From assembly GCA_020629965.1 (NCBI GenBank), contig JAHDCG010000017.1, positions 1 through 64,000 on the forward strand: a DNA stretch of 64,000 nt. Reading direction: 5' to 3'. Every line of letters begins with the position of its first letter. Position 1 is the stretch's first letter. Under the pieces are notes generated by a model. That model had not been told where the DNA came from. It made no database searches and worked only from the letters and a program-made list of their open reading frames with translations. Origin of the DNA: Saprospiraceae bacterium (lineage in GTDB: Bacteria; Bacteroidota; Bacteroidia; Chitinophagales; Saprospiraceae). Positions 43,608 to 52,535 of this stretch are shown here, one piece after another. The translations under genes were made by a program, and so were the position numbers.

Positions 43608-45020
43608 TTGATCCTCGTCATTTTGCGCGTGCTGTACGACACCCGTAGCGCGGCGAAGGCGTTGGCGTACATTCTCTTTATCATCCTGGTGCCGATAGGG
43701 GGGATGGTATTCTATTTTTCGTTTGGGGTGAATTATCGCAAGCGAAAAATGTACAGCAAAAAGATTGTTGAGGACGAAAAGCTGAGCGAGGAAATCGCCG
43801 AGCGGCTGCACACCTACTCGCAGCAAATCGAGGCGGCGGGCAATCTGACCGACGGACACAGAAACCTGTCGCGCTTCATTTTTAACACGAGCGACAGCCC
43901 GCTCACCGCCGACAACGAAGCAGAGCTGCTGCTGAACGGAGAGGAAAAATTTCCCGCGTTGCTGCAAGCGCTCAAATCCGCAAAGTCACACATTCACGTA
44001 GAATACTACATCTATAAAGACGACGCTACGGGCGGCGAAATTGCGGATGTATTGGTACAAAAAGCACGGGAAGGCGTAGAAGTGCGCTTTATGTACGATG
44101 ACTTCGGCAGTCGCGGATTGAGCAAGCCGTTTATCAAAAGACCGGAAGAGGCGGGCGCACAAACCGCACCGTTTTACAAGGTGACCCGGTACGCGCTCGC
44201 CAATCGTCTTAATTACCGCAATCACCGTAAAATCATCGTCATCGACGGCAAAACTTCCTTCGTCGGCGGCATCAACATCACCGACAAATACCGCAACGAC
44301 ACCAAAGCCCCCGACGGACTGTACTGGCGCGATATGCACCTGATGCTAAAGGGCGCGGCGACGCTTTACCTGCAATACCTCTTCCTCTGCGACTGGAATT
44401 TTTGCAGCAAAAACAAACTGGTTTTCGGCGAAACGTATTTCCCCGCACAGCAAATCAGTGACGCTCCCGGCGGAGATTTGGTACAGATTGCGCCCTCGGG
44501 TCCCGACTCGGTTTTGCCCGTGATTTTTTACTCGCTGTTGCAGGCAATCAGCTTGGCAAAAAAGTCGATTTGGATAACGAGTTCCTACTTCATACCCGGC
44601 GAAAGTCTGATGAATGCCCTGATTATCGCGGCACAAAGCGGCACAGAAGTCAAGCTGCTGATACCCGGCGTCTCTGACTCCAAAATCGTGGATGCGGCGG
44701 CGCGTTCGTATTACACCGTACTGCTGCAAAACGGCGTGCGCATTTTCCGCTACAACAAAGGTTTCGTACACGCCAAAACCATGGTCGTGGATGATAACCT
44801 GGCAGTCGTCGGCTCGGCAAATATGGACTACCGGAGTTTCGACCTCAACTTTGAAGTCAACGCCATGCTCTACGGCAAAACGACCGCCGGCAAACTCAAA
44901 GCCGCCTTCACCGAAGACCTGAAAGGAGCCAAAGAAATCGACGCCGCCGTGTGGCTGAATCGCCCGAAGCACCTGCGTATTTGGGAAAAATTTGTGCGGT
45001 TGATTGCGCCGTTGTTGTGA
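43608..45020 (+). CDS. cls: cardiolipin synthase, phospholipase D family
   Basis: 470 residues from a TTG start. Two HKD motifs are complete: His206-Lys208-Asp213 (NHRKIIVIDG) and His388-Lys390-Asp395 (HAKTMVVDD), each followed by VGGIN and VGSAN. It condenses two phosphatidylglycerols into cardiolipin at the inner membrane. The reading frame stays open upstream to 43536 and encodes the rest of the first membrane helix (TWILLAEIIYIVVLILVILR), but with no ATG, GTG or TTG; an ATA at 43566 sits where the family starts. The true start is unresolved. Confidence 0.9.
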   Translation: MILVILRVLYDTRSAAKALAYILFIILVPIGGMVFYFSFGVNYRKRKMYSKKIVEDEKLSEEIAERLHTYSQQIEAAGNLTDGHRNLSRFIFNTSDSPLTADNEAELLLNGEEKFPALLQALKSAKSHIHVEYYIYKDDATGGEIADVLVQKAREGVEVRFMYDDFGSRGLSKPFIKRPEEAGAQTAPFYKVTRYALANRLNYRNHRKIIVIDGKTSFVGGINITDKYRNDTKAPDGLYWRDMHLMLKGAATLYLQYLFLCDWNFCSKNKLVFGETYFPAQQISDAPGGDLVQIAPSGPDSVLPVIFYSLLQAISLAKKSIWITSSYFIPGESLMNALIIAAQSGTEVKLLIPGVSDSKIVDAAARSYYTVLLQNGVRIFRYNKGFVHAKTMVVDDNLAVVGSANMDYRSFDLNFEVNAMLYGKTTAGKLKAAFTEDLKGAKEIDAAVWLNRPKHLRIWEKFVRLIAPLL

Positions 45021-45072
45021 AGCGAGCGGTTTGAAGTATTCTGTATCAATCTAAGATTAGCGTGCGCTATTT

Positions 45073-45097
45073 CCGACTTACTGTAACAGTAAGTCGG
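45073..45097. promoter_or_regulatory. 25-bp perfect palindrome after cls
   Basis: CCGACTTACTGT and its complement flank a single A. With almost no loop it looks more like a protein-binding site than an RNA hairpin. A GTAAAC/GTTTAC hairpin followed by TTTTTT at about 45101-45128 may terminate cls. Confidence 0.55.
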
Positions 45098-45201
45098 TCA
45101 GGTAAACTTATTTGTTTACTGTTTTTTCTTTGCTGTATTTTTTTGAAGTTGATAGTCGGTGTGAAAGCAGGGAGAAAACGAATACGCTGCCTTGATTTAT
45201 T

Positions 45202-45227
45202 TTTAGTTCGTAACACAGTGAATCAAA
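45202..45227. promoter_or_regulatory. GbsR-regulon operator 4 (bestrophin gene)
   Basis: The left half TTTAGTTCGTAAC is the consensus; the right half (GTGAATCAAA) is degenerate. It lies 92 bp before the bestrophin start. Confidence 0.6.
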
Positions 45228-45319
45228 AGTCAGAACCGGCGTTATAAAATCACAAACACATTACGGAAAGGTAATAACATCGGTTAAAAATTAAATATAA
45301 AAAAAGAGAATAACCCGCT

Positions 45320-46225
45320 ATGATTATATCGAATAAAGTGAGCATTCACCGCGTTTTGACAAGCACTTGGCGGCAGTTTCTCGCCGTTATCTTAACCTGC
45401 GCGGCGGCATGGGCAACGGTGGCTTATTTTGACATCGATACGGAAATACCCGGTCTGCTGCCCTCCGTATTGGGTACGGCTTTGGCTTTTTTTATCGGTT
45501 TTAATAACAATCAAGCTTACGACCGGTGGTGGGAGGCGCGCAAAATATGGGGCGCGATAGTCAACGATTCGAGAACGTGGGCGCGACAAATCGTGCAATA
45601 TCCCGACCGAACCGCGAACCCCGAAAACGTACATTTGCTGATAAAAACCGCCGTATATCGGCACCTCGCTTTTCTGTACGCTCTAAAACAAAATCTGCGC
45701 GGCACCTCGACCAACGATTACCGCCGTTTTCTCTCTGAAACGGATACGACTTATTTGGAAACACAATCTAACAAAGCCAACGCCATTCTCAATTTGCAAA
45801 GTAAGGCACTACACGAAATGTACTGCGATGACATCATCGAGGGTTTTCGTTTTGCGGAATTGAATAAAATGCTCATCAACTTTACCGACGAAACGGGTAA
45901 ATCCGAACGCATCGCCAACACCGTTTTTCCGACGACTTACAATTACTATACGCGCATTTTCATCTGGACATTTATTGTATTTTTCACCTTAGTGACCGCG
46001 CAAAGTATCGGCGCGTGGTCAGTCTTGGCGGGCGCGCTGACGGGCTACGTTTTTTTGACTACTCAAAAAATCGGACAGTCGCTGCTCAATCCTTTTGACG
46101 ACATTCATACAGGCATTGCTTTAAACCAAATTACCCGTACCATTGAAATTAATATGCTGGAGACCTTAGGTGAAACCGATATTCCCGCACCCGTGACAAG
46201 CGTAAACGGGGAGTACATTATGTAG
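45320..46225 (+). CDS. bestrophin-family (UPF0187) channel protein
   Basis: 301 residues. The family core is clear: STWRQFLAVILTCAAAWATV, LGTALAFFIGFNNNQAYDRW and WEARKIWGAIVNDSR, with further helices near 215-250. Bacterial bestrophins form pentameric ion channels in the inner membrane. The gene is preceded by operator 4 and stands last in the envelope-stress cluster. Confidence 0.9.
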   Translation: MIISNKVSIHRVLTSTWRQFLAVILTCAAAWATVAYFDIDTEIPGLLPSVLGTALAFFIGFNNNQAYDRWWEARKIWGAIVNDSRTWARQIVQYPDRTANPENVHLLIKTAVYRHLAFLYALKQNLRGTSTNDYRRFLSETDTTYLETQSNKANAILNLQSKALHEMYCDDIIEGFRFAELNKMLINFTDETGKSERIANTVFPTTYNYYTRIFIWTFIVFFTLVTAQSIGAWSVLAGALTGYVFLTTQKIGQSLLNPFDDIHTGIALNQITRTIEINMLETLGETDIPAPVTSVNGEYIM

Positions 46226-46312
46226 CTGAATCCGGAATGGATGAACTCTTGAAAAATTCCAAAAAATCCCTATAACCTATCTAAACAATTTACCAAACCA
46301 ACTGACAAAATC

Positions 46313-48040
46313 ATGAAAAACATCCTCTTTTTATTTTTTGCTTTCGCCCTGTTTTACGGCTGCGGACAAACGGAAAATACCGCAGCGAATACCGCCGAAA
46401 ATACCGCCCGCGCGCGACTTTACCACAACGGCAACATCCTGACGATGCAGTCGGAAACGACGCCCGAGTACGCCGAAACGCTCGTAGAGCAAGACGGTAA
46501 AATTGTTTTCGTTGGCAGCAAAGCGGATGCAACGGCGAAATACCCCGCCGCCAAGCAAATTGATTTGCAGCGCAAAACCCTGTTGCCGGGCTTCATCGAC
46601 CCGCACAGTCACTTCGGCATGGTATCCAACTCCATGGGGCAGGTAGATTTGAATCCGCCGCCGGTGGGTGATGTGTTGAGCATCGAGGATGCTATGGAAA
46701 AGATTAAAATGTACAAAGCCGAAAACAACATTGCGGACGGCGAGTAGATATTCGGTTGGGGCTACGACGACGGACAGTTGGCGGAAAAGCGACACCCGAT
46801 AAAGACGGAAATCGACGCCGTGCTGCCCGATAATCCGGTGTATCTGCAACACACGAGCGGGCACATGGGCGTGGCAAACTCGGCGGCACTGAAGATGATG
46901 AATATAACGGCAGACTCACCCGACCCCGAGGGCGGCAGCATCGCGCGAATGCCCGGCAGCAAAGAGCCGAACGGCTTGGTGCAGGAAACGGCGATGTATC
47001 CTTTTGTCGGAAATATGCTGCAAATCCTCAACGCCAAACAGGCGGAGTTTTTTGACAGCACCCAAGATTACTACACGGAAAACGGCATTACCACGGCGCA
47101 GGACGCCATGACCGACCGCAACGCTGTCGCCTTTTTTCAAAAGCAAGCCGATGCCGGCAAACTCAAAATCGACCTGATTGCCCTGTCGGGTTTCAGCGGT
47201 TTGGAGAAGAACTTAGCGGACTCGGATATGTCATTCAAGACTTACAGCAACGGTTTTAAATCGCAGGGCACGAAAATTATTGCTGACGGTTCGCCGCAGG
47301 GCAAGACGGCGTATTTCAGCAAGCCGTTTCACACGGAGGTGCCGGGTTGTCACCACGATTGTCGCGGACTGCCGAGTCTGAATCAAGAGGCGATGAACGA
47401 TTTGTTTACTTTGGCTTACGCCAATGACAATCAACTCTTCATCCACAGCAACGGCGACGCCGCCATTGATATGGTCATTGCCGCTCACGAGTATGCTTGT
47501 GCAGAGAACAATCAGGCGGTCGATAAAGACCGCCGCACCATTGTCATCCACTCGCAGTTTGTGCGTCCGGAGCAACTCGAAACCTTTGCGCGGTACAAAA
47601 TGCAGCCTTCCTTCTTTACAAATCACGCTTATTTTTGGGGAGATGTACACGTCGAAAATTTGGGCGAAGAGCGCGCTTTTTTCCTCAGCCCGATTGCCTC
47701 GGCGGATAGCTTGGGTTTGAAATACACCAATCACTCCGACGCGACGGTGACGCCCGTCAGTCCGTTGTTTACGGTTTGGTCGGCGGTAAATCGCACTTCA
47801 CGCTCGGGGGCAATTATCGGTGAAGCGCAGCGGGCAACGCCTTATCAGGCACTCAAAGCTGTGACGTCTTACGCCGCTTACGAATTTGTTGAAGAAGACA
47901 GCAAAGGCACCTTGGAAGCGGGCAAAACGGCGGACTTCGTCATTCTGAACGAAAATCCAATGACCGTTGCGCCGGATAAAATCAAATATATACAAGTGGC
48001 GGAGACGATTAAGGACGGGGAGACGGTTTTTAAAATGTAA
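46313..48040 (+). pseudogene. amidohydrolase (YtcJ-like) lipoprotein gene with an in-frame TAG
   Basis: One open frame of about 575 codons is interrupted only by TAG at 46745-46747 (codon 145). Upstream: lipobox FALFYGC, then ARLYHNGNILTMQSET and LLPGFIDPHSHFGM with the metal-binding HSH. Downstream: IFGWGYDDGQLAEKRHPI, FIHSNGDAAIDM, IHSQFVRPEQLETFARYKM and LEAGKTADFVILNENP. The residue before Ile in the IFGWGYD motif is Trp in the family, so TGG changed to TAG. It would yield a 144-residue fragment unless read through. Confidence 0.82.
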
Positions 48041-48100
48041 GGAAGTCGGATTGTATCTCATTCAGACCGTAAAGTGATTTTTAACCAAAAAAATAAAACA

Positions 48101-48874
48101 GTGAAATTCAATAAATTATTCGACTTGACAGGAAAAATCGCCACCGTTACCGGCGGTGCAAACGGCATCGGCAGAGCGACCGCGCTGCGACTCGCGGAGG
48201 CGGGCGCAGACATTTCCATCGGTGATTTTAAACCCGATGATGCGGAAAAAGTAGCGGAAGAAATTCGGGCATTAGGCAGAAAGGCGCTTGTGGTGCCCTG
48301 CAATATTCTCAAAGATGATGACTTGGTAAATTTAGTAGATACGACCGTAAAAGAGTTGGGCGGCATTCACATTCTGATAAACAACGCGGGTGGCGGCGGC
48401 GGCGGGCGCGAAAATCCGTTTAAGATTTCGGTGGAAGATTTCAAGCGGGATTTTGATTTGAACGTCTTCAGCGCGTGGCGATTGAGTCAGCTTTGTGTGC
48501 CGCACATGAAGCAAGCCGGCTACGGCTCCATTGTAATTACAACCTCAATGTCGAGCGTAAATAAGAGTCCGAACATGAGCGGCTACGCTGCATCGAAGGC
48601 GGCGGTCAACCACATGGCGGCGAATTTGGCGCTCGACTTCGGTCCGGAAGTACGCATTAATGCCGTGGGTCCGGGAGCGACGCGCACGGCGGCTTTGGAG
48701 AGCGTGCTGACTCCTGAAATCGAAAAAAAGATGTTGGCGCACACACCGATAAAACGTTTGGGCGAAGCGGATGACATTGCGGGTGCGATGTTGTATTTCG
48801 CATCACCGGTATCGGAGTGGATGAGCGGGCAGACGTTGTTTGTGAACGGCGGCGGGGAGCAGACGTTAGAGTAG
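48101..48874 (+). CDS. short-chain dehydrogenase/reductase
   Basis: 257 residues from the GTG at 48101 (an earlier in-frame GTG at 48074 adds nine non-conserved residues). Cofactor motif TGGANGIG is at about 17-24, NNAG near 100, and the active site Ser with YAASK near 165-169. The order and length match 7-alpha-hydroxysteroid dehydrogenase-like SDRs using NAD(H), but the substrate is unknown. It follows the decayed amidohydrolase gene. Confidence 0.88.
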   Translation: MKFNKLFDLTGKIATVTGGANGIGRATALRLAEAGADISIGDFKPDDAEKVAEEIRALGRKALVVPCNILKDDDLVNLVDTTVKELGGIHILINNAGGGGGGRENPFKISVEDFKRDFDLNVFSAWRLSQLCVPHMKQAGYGSIVITTSMSSVNKSPNMSGYAASKAAVNHMAANLALDFGPEVRINAVGPGATRTAALESVLTPEIEKKMLAHTPIKRLGEADDIAGAMLYFASPVSEWMSGQTLFVNGGGEQTLE

Positions 48875-49001
48875 TTTTTTCGTAAAAATGTGAAGATAGC
48901 GAATAATCGGATATTGCAAATATCTTGTCGAATAGTGTGTATCAACGGGTTAATATTTTCCGTATGTGAAAAGGAAAATTCATTAAATAAAAATCTAACG
49001 A

Positions 49002-49409
49002 ATGGACACCAAAGCATTTTTAAATACAGAAGTTAAAATATCTACAATTCCCTCTCATATTTCGTTAGACTCAATCAAGATAGAAAAAGGAAATTGCTAT
49101 CCAAATTCGTACTATGTATCTAAAAATAACCGTGACGTAAAAGTAATACTTGGGATATTGCTGATAGTTGAAGGAAATACCGCAACGCCGTTTTCTCACG
49201 CTTGGAATAAATACAGAGAAAATTACTTCGATGTTACCGAAGAACAAGTGTACCAAAAACATTACATGCGAAAAGGCAAAAGCCTAAAATATTTTCTGTT
49301 TGAAGAAATAGAATATGAAAATCTGAAAAACGTGAAAAGTCTTGATTTTCCAAAAAGTTTACAGAGAAAGAGAGAAGAGCTATTAGCTTACATAACAAGA
49401 AACAAGTAA
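49002..49409 (+). CDS. AT-rich orphan protein with a Cys-His-Asp pattern
   Basis: 135 residues, no recognised family. A pattern reminiscent of papain-like folds is seen: Cys in KGNCYPNSYYVS near 26-37, His in PFSHAWNKY near 63-71, and Asp in NYFDVTEEQ near 74-82. A catalytic role is conjecture. Base composition is clearly more AT-rich than the neighbours and the preceding 127 bp is also AT-rich. It replaces the missing 5' end of the deacetylase remnant, so insertion by transfer is likely. Confidence 0.55.
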   Translation: MDTKAFLNTEVKISTIPSHISLDSIKIEKGNCYPNSYYVSKNNRDVKVILGILLIVEGNTATPFSHAWNKYRENYFDVTEEQVYQKHYMRKGKSLKYFLFEEIEYENLKNVKSLDFPKSLQRKREELLAYITRNK

Positions 49410-49417
49410 CCGCCATC

Positions 49418-50125
49418 ATGAACTACACTTAGCGCGAGTACGGCAACAGGGTAGGGGTATGGCGAATGTTAGAATTGTTTGATGATTTGGAATTACCGGC
49501 GGCGGCACTGTTCAATACCGATTTGTACCACGCCGCGCCGCGTGTTTTGGAAGCCTTTCGTAAGCGCGGAGACGAGCTGACGGCACACGGTCGCACCAAT
49601 GCGGAAAAGCCCGGTTCTATGTCCGTCGGAAAGGAGCGGGAGCTGCTGACGCAGATGCGGGATGCATTCAAAAAAGAAGAAGGCAACGCACCGAAAGGGT
49701 ATTTAGCAACGCACATTTCCGTCTCAAAAGACACGCCGCGTCTGCTGTACGAATTGGGATTTGAGTATCAACTCGACTTCGCTATGGACGACCAACCCGT
49801 GTGGCTCGATACCGACGCCGGCCAAATGCTGTCGGTGCCTTACGCGCAGGAAATCAATGACATTCCACAACTCATCGGGCGCAACCGCACGGGGCGGCAA
49901 TTTGCCGACATGATAACGGATGCCTATGTGACACTGCACCGAGACGCACAGGCGCAGTCACGGGTATTTTGCATTGCGCTGCACCCGTATCTGATGGGGC
50001 AGGCACACCGTTTTACGGCGCTGAAGCGCGCGCTGACGCAACTGCGGGAGCAAGCGGACGGGTTGGTTTGGTTCACTACGCCGGGAGAGATAAATGATTG
50101 GTATCGGGGGTTGGAAGAGGGTTAA
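49418..50125 (+). pseudogene. polysaccharide deacetylase (PuuE-like) remnant
   Basis: Reading from ATG at 49418 gives MNYT, a TAG at 49430-49432, then REYGNRVGVWRMLELFDDLE, which matches the family motif WREYGNRVG; the TAG replaces the Trp. The rest is intact to IALHPYLMGQAHRF and VWFTTPGEINDW. The normal first 60-70 residues, including the metal-binding part, are absent. The gene is therefore both truncated at its start and interrupted. Confidence 0.75.
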
Positions 50126-50220
50126 GAGACTGTTTACTGAAAGTAAATAAATGTTGCCAACCACGTAAATTGAAAAGGGTGATACCCGCTCGGACAGAGT
50201 ATTCTGCCTTCCTCGTGCTT

Positions 50221-50242
50221 AGTAGGTTTTCCAAAACCTACT
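50221..50242. repeat. 22-bp palindrome in the gap before proB
   Basis: AGTAGGTTTT and its complement around CC. It lies in the 280-bp gap between the deacetylase remnant and proB, next to the family 3 repeat. Confidence 0.5.
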
Positions 50243-50294
50243 CACGTCGTCTATGCGGTTTCGAATAGAATTTATAAATTTTGTTTGTCTCTTA

Positions 50295-50392
50295 AGGTTG
50301 AGCGAGACTGTGAAAAATCCGGACGTTATTTCTCAAATCCGTCGGAGGCGGGAGTCAGTAGGTACGAAGGTTACCCTCACGCCAACTTGTTG
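50295..50392 (+). repeat. dispersed repeat family 3, copy 1
   Basis: About 95 bp sharing roughly three quarters of its bases with 53225-53321 in the same orientation: GCGAGACTGTGAA, then CGGAGGCGGGAG, then ACCCTCACGCCAAC. Its 3' part can form a short hairpin. Confidence 0.6.
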
Positions 50393-50404
50393 AACCCGCT
50401 ACCG

Positions 50405-51163
50405 CTACCTCCCCAAAAACCGCGAACAAACCACCTCCCCCCGCAGCACCCGCACCAAAAAATTATCCTCGTGACCGTTCACGATGCGGCACTCAATGCC
50501 CGCTGCGTGCGCAATCGCTACGGCATCCAATTTAGAGTGCATGCCGCCCGTGCCTTGAGCCGATTTGTCGTCACGGACAAAATGCCGCACGCTGTCCGGG
50601 TCGGTGATTTGGGCGATGGTATTGCCTTCCTTGTCGTAGATTCCATAAGTATTGCTCGCAATGATTAACAGTCGGGCTTCGAGCAGACAGGCCGTCAGTG
50701 CGGACAGTTTGTCGTTATCGCCGAATTTAATCTCTTCCGTCGCCGTGGTATCGTTTTCGTTGATGACGGGGAGCACGTTGTTTTTCAGCAGTTCGCGTAT
50801 CGTATTGCGGATGTTGGCGCGCGAAGTCGGGCTGTGAAAGTCGGGGTAGGAGAGCAGGCACTGACCCACGGGCAGCCCGAAATCCCGAAAAGACTCATAA
50901 ATCAAGCGCATCAAGAAAGGCTGTCCTACGGCGGCGAGGGCTTGTTTTTCCGTGATGCCGTCGCCGAATTTTTCTAACTTAGTAAACTGCTTGGCGGCGG
51001 CAATGGCACCCGAGCAGACCAAAACCACGTCGTAGTCCGTTCGGATTTCGACCACTTGCGCGGCGATGTCTTCTAACTTTGCGCGCGAAATGCGAGCGCC
51101 GCCTTTGGTGAGAGTAGCGGTGCCGAGTTTGAGCAGCAGCAAGGGTTTATCTTGTTTGTCCAT
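50405..51163 (-). CDS. proB: glutamate 5-kinase
   Basis: 252 residues. The amino-acid kinase fold is complete: LLLLKLGTATLTKGG, VLVCSGAIAAAK, PVINENDTTATEEIKFGDND and TGGMHSKLDA. It phosphorylates glutamate as the first step of proline synthesis. The C-terminal PUA domain of enterobacterial enzymes is absent, which is common in this phylum. Its start overlaps the end of proA by 17 bp, so the two are translationally coupled. Confidence 0.93.
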   Translation of the reverse strand: MDKQDKPLLLLKLGTATLTKGGARISRAKLEDIAAQVVEIRTDYDVVLVCSGAIAAAKQFTKLEKFGDGITEKQALAAVGQPFLMRLIYESFRDFGLPVGQCLLSYPDFHSPTSRANIRNTIRELLKNNVLPVINENDTTATEEIKFGDNDKLSALTACLLEARLLIIASNTYGIYDKEGNTIAQITDPDSVRHFVRDDKSAQGTGGMHSKLDAVAIAHAAGIECRIVNGHEDNFLVRVLRGEVVCSRFLGR

Positions 51164-52289
51164 GACCGGTGATGTACCATTTGTTAGTGACTAAGTGTTC
51201 GATGCCGAGCGGCCCGCGATGGTGCAGTTTGTCGGTGCTGATAGCCATTTCCGCTCCCAAACCGAACTGAAAACCGTCGGTAAAGCGGGTACTGACATTA
51301 TGACCGACGGCGGCGCAGTCCGTGATTTTCGTAAATTTTGCGGCTTCCGTCGGGTCTGCGGTGACGATAACGGCGGTGTGTTTACCCGAATATTTGTTGA
51401 TTTTTTTCGCTGCCGCCGTCAGACTTTCCGTGCGCGCCAAGACGATTTTTTTGTCTAAAAATTCTTCCGACCATACCGCTTCTTCCTGCGGATTTTCGAT
51501 AATTTCGACCTCGTTTTCCGCCAATGCCGCTTTTACTTTTTCATAAAAATCGGCAGAAATATCGCGGTGAAACAAAACCTTATCCAAAGCATTGCAAGCC
51601 GATATTTTGGAAATTTTAGACTCGACAATCAAGTTCAAAGCCATCGTCGGGTCGGCCGAAGGCGCGATGTACATAAAGTTATTGCCGCGTCCGCTGACCA
51701 AGACCGGGCAGGTCGCCACGCTGCGCACGTAAGCAATCAATTTTTCGCCGCCGCGCGGAATTATCAAATCCAAAGGCGTATCGGGATTTTTTAAAAAGGA
51801 TTGAAAATCAGTACGTTGCATGTTCAAATAGCGGACGCGGTCGGCGTCGAGTCCCGCCTCTTGCAGTGCCGTCGTCCAACACTTATGCAGAAAAAGATTG
51901 CTGTTTTTGGCTTCTTTGCCGCCTTTTAAAACGATGCGGTTGCCCGATTTGAGAGCGGTAGCCGTCGCCTCGATGGTCACGTCGGGGCGCGATTCGTACA
52001 CAATCAGGATTGTACCGAAAGGAACGGTTTTATTTTCGACGCGCATCCCGTTGTCGTGCGTAAAGGCATAGAGCGTCTGCCCGACGGGGTAGGGTTTGGC
52101 TTCGACCTGTCGCAGGCTGTCTATCATGCCGTCGATTTTGTTTTGGTCGAGGTGCAGCCGGTCGAAGAGGGCAACATCGGAGCGGTCGCAGTTTTTGACA
52201 TCGAGGGCGTTGAGACGCAGCAGTTCGTCGCGCCCGGCGTTGATGTGTTCGGCGGTGAGGCGCAGGGTGTGGTTTATTTTTTCTTGCAT
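51147..52289 (-). CDS. proA: gamma-glutamyl phosphate reductase
   Basis: 380 residues, aldehyde dehydrogenase-like fold. NADPH and substrate regions include IVYESRPDVTIEATATALKS, KGGKEAKNSNLFL and IIPRGGEKL; the catalytic Cys is in ISACNALDKVLFHRD. It reduces glutamyl phosphate to the semialdehyde, the second step of proline synthesis. It is first in the proA-proB operon. Shorter than E. coli ProA, but no motif is missing. Confidence 0.94.
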   Translation of the reverse strand: MQEKINHTLRLTAEHINAGRDELLRLNALDVKNCDRSDVALFDRLHLDQNKIDGMIDSLRQVEAKPYPVGQTLYAFTHDNGMRVENKTVPFGTILIVYESRPDVTIEATATALKSGNRIVLKGGKEAKNSNLFLHKCWTTALQEAGLDADRVRYLNMQRTDFQSFLKNPDTPLDLIIPRGGEKLIAYVRSVATCPVLVSGRGNNFMYIAPSADPTMALNLIVESKISKISACNALDKVLFHRDISADFYEKVKAALAENEVEIIENPQEEAVWSEEFLDKKIVLARTESLTAAAKKINKYSGKHTAVIVTADPTEAAKFTKITDCAAVGHNVSTRFTDGFQFGLGAEMAISTDKLHHRGPLGIEHLVTNKWYITGHGQTR

Positions 52290-52535
52290 ACGAAAAGATT
52301 TTGCGGCAAGGTAAGGGAAGTCGCAAAGGCAAACCGGTCAGAATAGCGGGGAAATACGATGCGATAAGGCAGACGGATGATTGGTTTAATCGAGAGGAAG
52401 TCTGTTTTTACAAGAGTCGTTGAGATGAAGCGGTACAACTTTACTTTCCCGGTTTTTTGTATTTTTGAAAAATAATTACACGCGAACGCTTTCGCAGGGA
52501 AGCAAAACACAACTTTCACTTGTAAAAATAATTCT

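Noticed and set aside
45062-45247. A 61-codon frame between cls and bestrophin
   Set aside because: It starts inside the 25-bp palindrome region, crosses operator 4 and shows no conserved features beyond a chance hydrophobic stretch.
46745-49432. TAG recoded as tryptophan throughout the genome
   Set aside because: Several intact genes here (DUF368, serS, SDR) end with TAG at the expected C-terminus, so TAG works as a stop. Local mutation or error is simpler.
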